A DNA stretch of 64,000 nt, taken from assembly GCF_030818015.1 (NCBI RefSeq), contig NZ_JAUSZX010000001.1, positions 868,001 to 932,000 of the forward strand. The letters run 5' to 3'. Positions 61,050-64,000 of the stretch are shown piece after piece. This DNA is from Arthrobacter globiformis (GTDB taxonomy: Bacteria; Actinomycetota; Actinomycetes; Actinomycetales; Micrococcaceae). Made by a program: the position numbers and the translations under genes. Below the pieces are notes generated by a model. The model made no database searches, was not told where the DNA came from, and saw nothing but the letters and a program-made list of their open reading frames with translations. Positions within the stretch are counted from its first letter, which is position 1, and each line of letters opens with the position of its first letter.

Positions 61050-62239
61050 GAGGCACCGTCGGAACCGCGGTTCCCCGCAGCTGGATCCTGCTCGCGTGCA
61101 TCGGCCTCATTGCCCTCAACATGCGCGGCCCCTTCGTGGCCGTGGCCCCGGTGTTGGGCCCGATGCAGCAGGAGCTGGGATTCTCGCCCGTTGAGCTCGG
61201 CCTGCTGACCGGCATCCCGGTGCTGTGCTTCTCCCTCGCGGCGCCCCTTGCCTCACTCGCGGGGCGCCGGCTCGGCGCTGAAATGGCCATCACCCTCACG
61301 CTCGCGGGCGTCCTCGCCGGCGTGGCGGTCCGTTCGGCCGGCGGCGGGGCGATGGTGATGGCAGGTACGGTCATCCTCGGCCTGGCCATCACCGTGGGCA
61401 ACATCGCGGTGCCGCTGATCATCCGGCGGGATTTCTCACCGCGGCGCCAGGGGACCGCCATGGGCATCTATACGGGTGCCCTGAACGTCGGCTCGTTTGC
61501 TACTTCCGTGGTCACGGCGCCGCTGGCCGAGCTGGCGGGCTGGCGGGCTGCCATTGCGGGCTCTGCGGCCTTCGCCATCGCGGCCCTCGGCTTCTGGATT
61601 TTCGCCTCCGGGCGCCGTGCCTTCATCCCCGCTGCGGACGACGGCTCCGGCGGCCCAAAGGCGGCCGGCCGCCCGGCGTCGCGATGGATCACGGTGGGTT
61701 TGACGGTCGGTTTCGCTGGCCAGGCCATCTCCTATTACGGCGTGACCGCCTGGCTGCCCTCCCTGCTGTCCGATGAACTCGGCATGACGTCGGCAGCCGC
61801 TGGGGCAGGCTCCTCCCTGTTCCAGATCATGGCCATCGCGGGCAGCCTGGGTGTGCCGCTTGCGGCCCGGTTCATGAGTACGACGGCGGTTGCGGTCACC
61901 TTGGGTGCCATGTGGCTGACCGTTCCGCTGGGGCTGCTGTTCGTTCCCCAGCTGTGGTGGCTGTGGTCCTCGCTCGGGGGAGTGGCGCAGGGCGGCGGCA
62001 TCACACTCATCTTCATCGCCATCATTAAGCTCGCCCGGGACCAGGCGTCCGCGGGCCGGATGTCGGCGATCGTCCAGGGTGTGGGCTACGGCGTGGCGGC
62101 GCTGGCTCCGACTGTGGTGGGCTACGTCCACAGCACCTCGGGCACCTGGTCCACGCCCCTCCTGGTGATCCTCGGGTCCGTGCTGGCGTTCGTCATTTCA
62201 ATAACGCTGTCCGTACGGCAGGTGCCCCGCCAGCGCTAG
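61046..62239 (+). CDS. MFS transporter, CynX/NimT-like
   Basis: Inner-membrane transporter of 397 residues with about 12 helices. Recognised from LIALNMRGPFVAVAPVLGPMQQELGFSP, LLTGIPVLCFSLAAPLASLAGRRLGAE and the central FSPRRQGTAMGIYTGALNVGSF, typical of the cyanate/2-nitroimidazole (CynX/NimT) group. The substrate is unknown. Its start has no clear ribosome site and overlaps the stop of the short ORF at 61002-61049. Converges on malate synthase across a palindrome. Confidence 0.87.
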   Translation: MRGTVGTAVPRSWILLACIGLIALNMRGPFVAVAPVLGPMQQELGFSPVELGLLTGIPVLCFSLAAPLASLAGRRLGAEMAITLTLAGVLAGVAVRSAGGGAMVMAGTVILGLAITVGNIAVPLIIRRDFSPRRQGTAMGIYTGALNVGSFATSVVTAPLAELAGWRAAIAGSAAFAIAALGFWIFASGRRAFIPAADDGSGGPKAAGRPASRWITVGLTVGFAGQAISYYGVTAWLPSLLSDELGMTSAAAGAGSSLFQIMAIAGSLGVPLAARFMSTTAVAVTLGAMWLTVPLGLLFVPQLWWLWSSLGGVAQGGGITLIFIAIIKLARDQASAGRMSAIVQGVGYGVAALAPTVVGYVHSTSGTWSTPLLVILGSVLAFVISITLSVRQVPRQR

Positions 62240-62276
62240 CCGCCGTCCCGCCGTCGTACATTCTCTTGAACCCAAG

Positions 62277-62329
62277 CGCGAACTGGCAGCTAACGCCCTC
62301 AAATGTGGGTTGTTAGCTGCCAGTTCGCG
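62277..62329. repeat. 18-bp palindrome between converging genes
   Basis: Perfect arms 62277-62294 and 62312-62329 (core CGCGAACTGGCAGCTAAC) with a 17-base loop. It may end both the MFS and malate synthase transcripts; the AAGCGCGAAC start links it to the repeats at 60893, so a REP-like origin is possible. Confidence 0.7.
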
Positions 62330-62429
62330 ATCATGAAATGGTGGGTTCCGTTGCCGGGCTGCCTCCCCGGATTTCGGGGGTGCTGTTGCGAAGGCGGGGC
62401 AGCCCGGCAGACGGAAATCTGTGCCGGCT

Positions 62430-64000
<1,571 letters not shown>

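Overview
The window is high-GC DNA from an actinobacterium of the family Micrococcaceae, most likely Arthrobacter or Pseudarthrobacter. The call rests on GC-rich third codon positions, frequent GTG/TTG starts, the split PurS/PurQ/PurL enzyme, actinobacterial families such as DUF3151, DUF1990, Stealth and LytR_C, and a dnaX/recR/lysC neighbourhood with the SRP RNA upstream. No phage, plasmid, insertion sequence or CRISPR array was seen. Most of it is ordinary chromosome with several accessory patches.

Layout. 1-6.6 kb: end of an MFS transporter, an M20 hydrolase, class II fructose-bisphosphate aldolase with a DUF3151 gene, a uracil-DNA-glycosylase-like gene, and a methionine-synthase-like gene (minus strand) behind a probable SAM riboswitch. 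6.6-10.5 kb: purA, then an envelope-stress-like locus with a secreted Ala/Pro/Val-rich protein, a sigma factor and a membrane-anchored anti-sigma candidate, flanked on both sides by the same promoter-plus-hairpin element. 10.5-19.2 kb: small metabolic and conserved genes, a nuclease-fold gene between two related palindromes, and purSQL. 19.5-27.6 kb: two large secreted subtilases bracket an operon with two Streptomyces-subtilisin-inhibitor-like proteins, one a lipoprotein and one apparently cytosolic. 27.6-35.9 kb: two small paralogues, lysC, recR, dnaX, SRP RNA, a tRNA-Ser(GGA) and a DUF2236 oxygenase. 36-45.7 kb: an M23 peptidase with a repetitive tail, a metallophosphoesterase, a Stealth phosphotransferase, a HAD hydrolase, a LytR_C protein, TetR and DsbA-like proteins, and a glycosyltransferase.

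45.7-60.9 kb is a carbohydrate catabolic island: an ABC importer without its ATPase, five Gfo/Idh/MocA dehydrogenases, two xylose-isomerase-like TIM barrels, a DUF1080 remnant fused to a TolB-like propeller, a ThuA protein and a divergent ROK regulator broken by a one-base frameshift. This content fits oxidative (3-keto) glycoside breakdown: import, oxidation at C3, elimination or hydrolysis, then reduction. The window ends with a CynX/NimT-type MFS transporter behind a short coupled leader ORF, and malate synthase, cut by the right edge.

Functions are inferred from sequence motifs and remembered family features. No database search was possible. The least explained items are the duplicated element around the sigma locus, the protease/inhibitor cluster, and the 3-keto glycoside island with its decayed genes.
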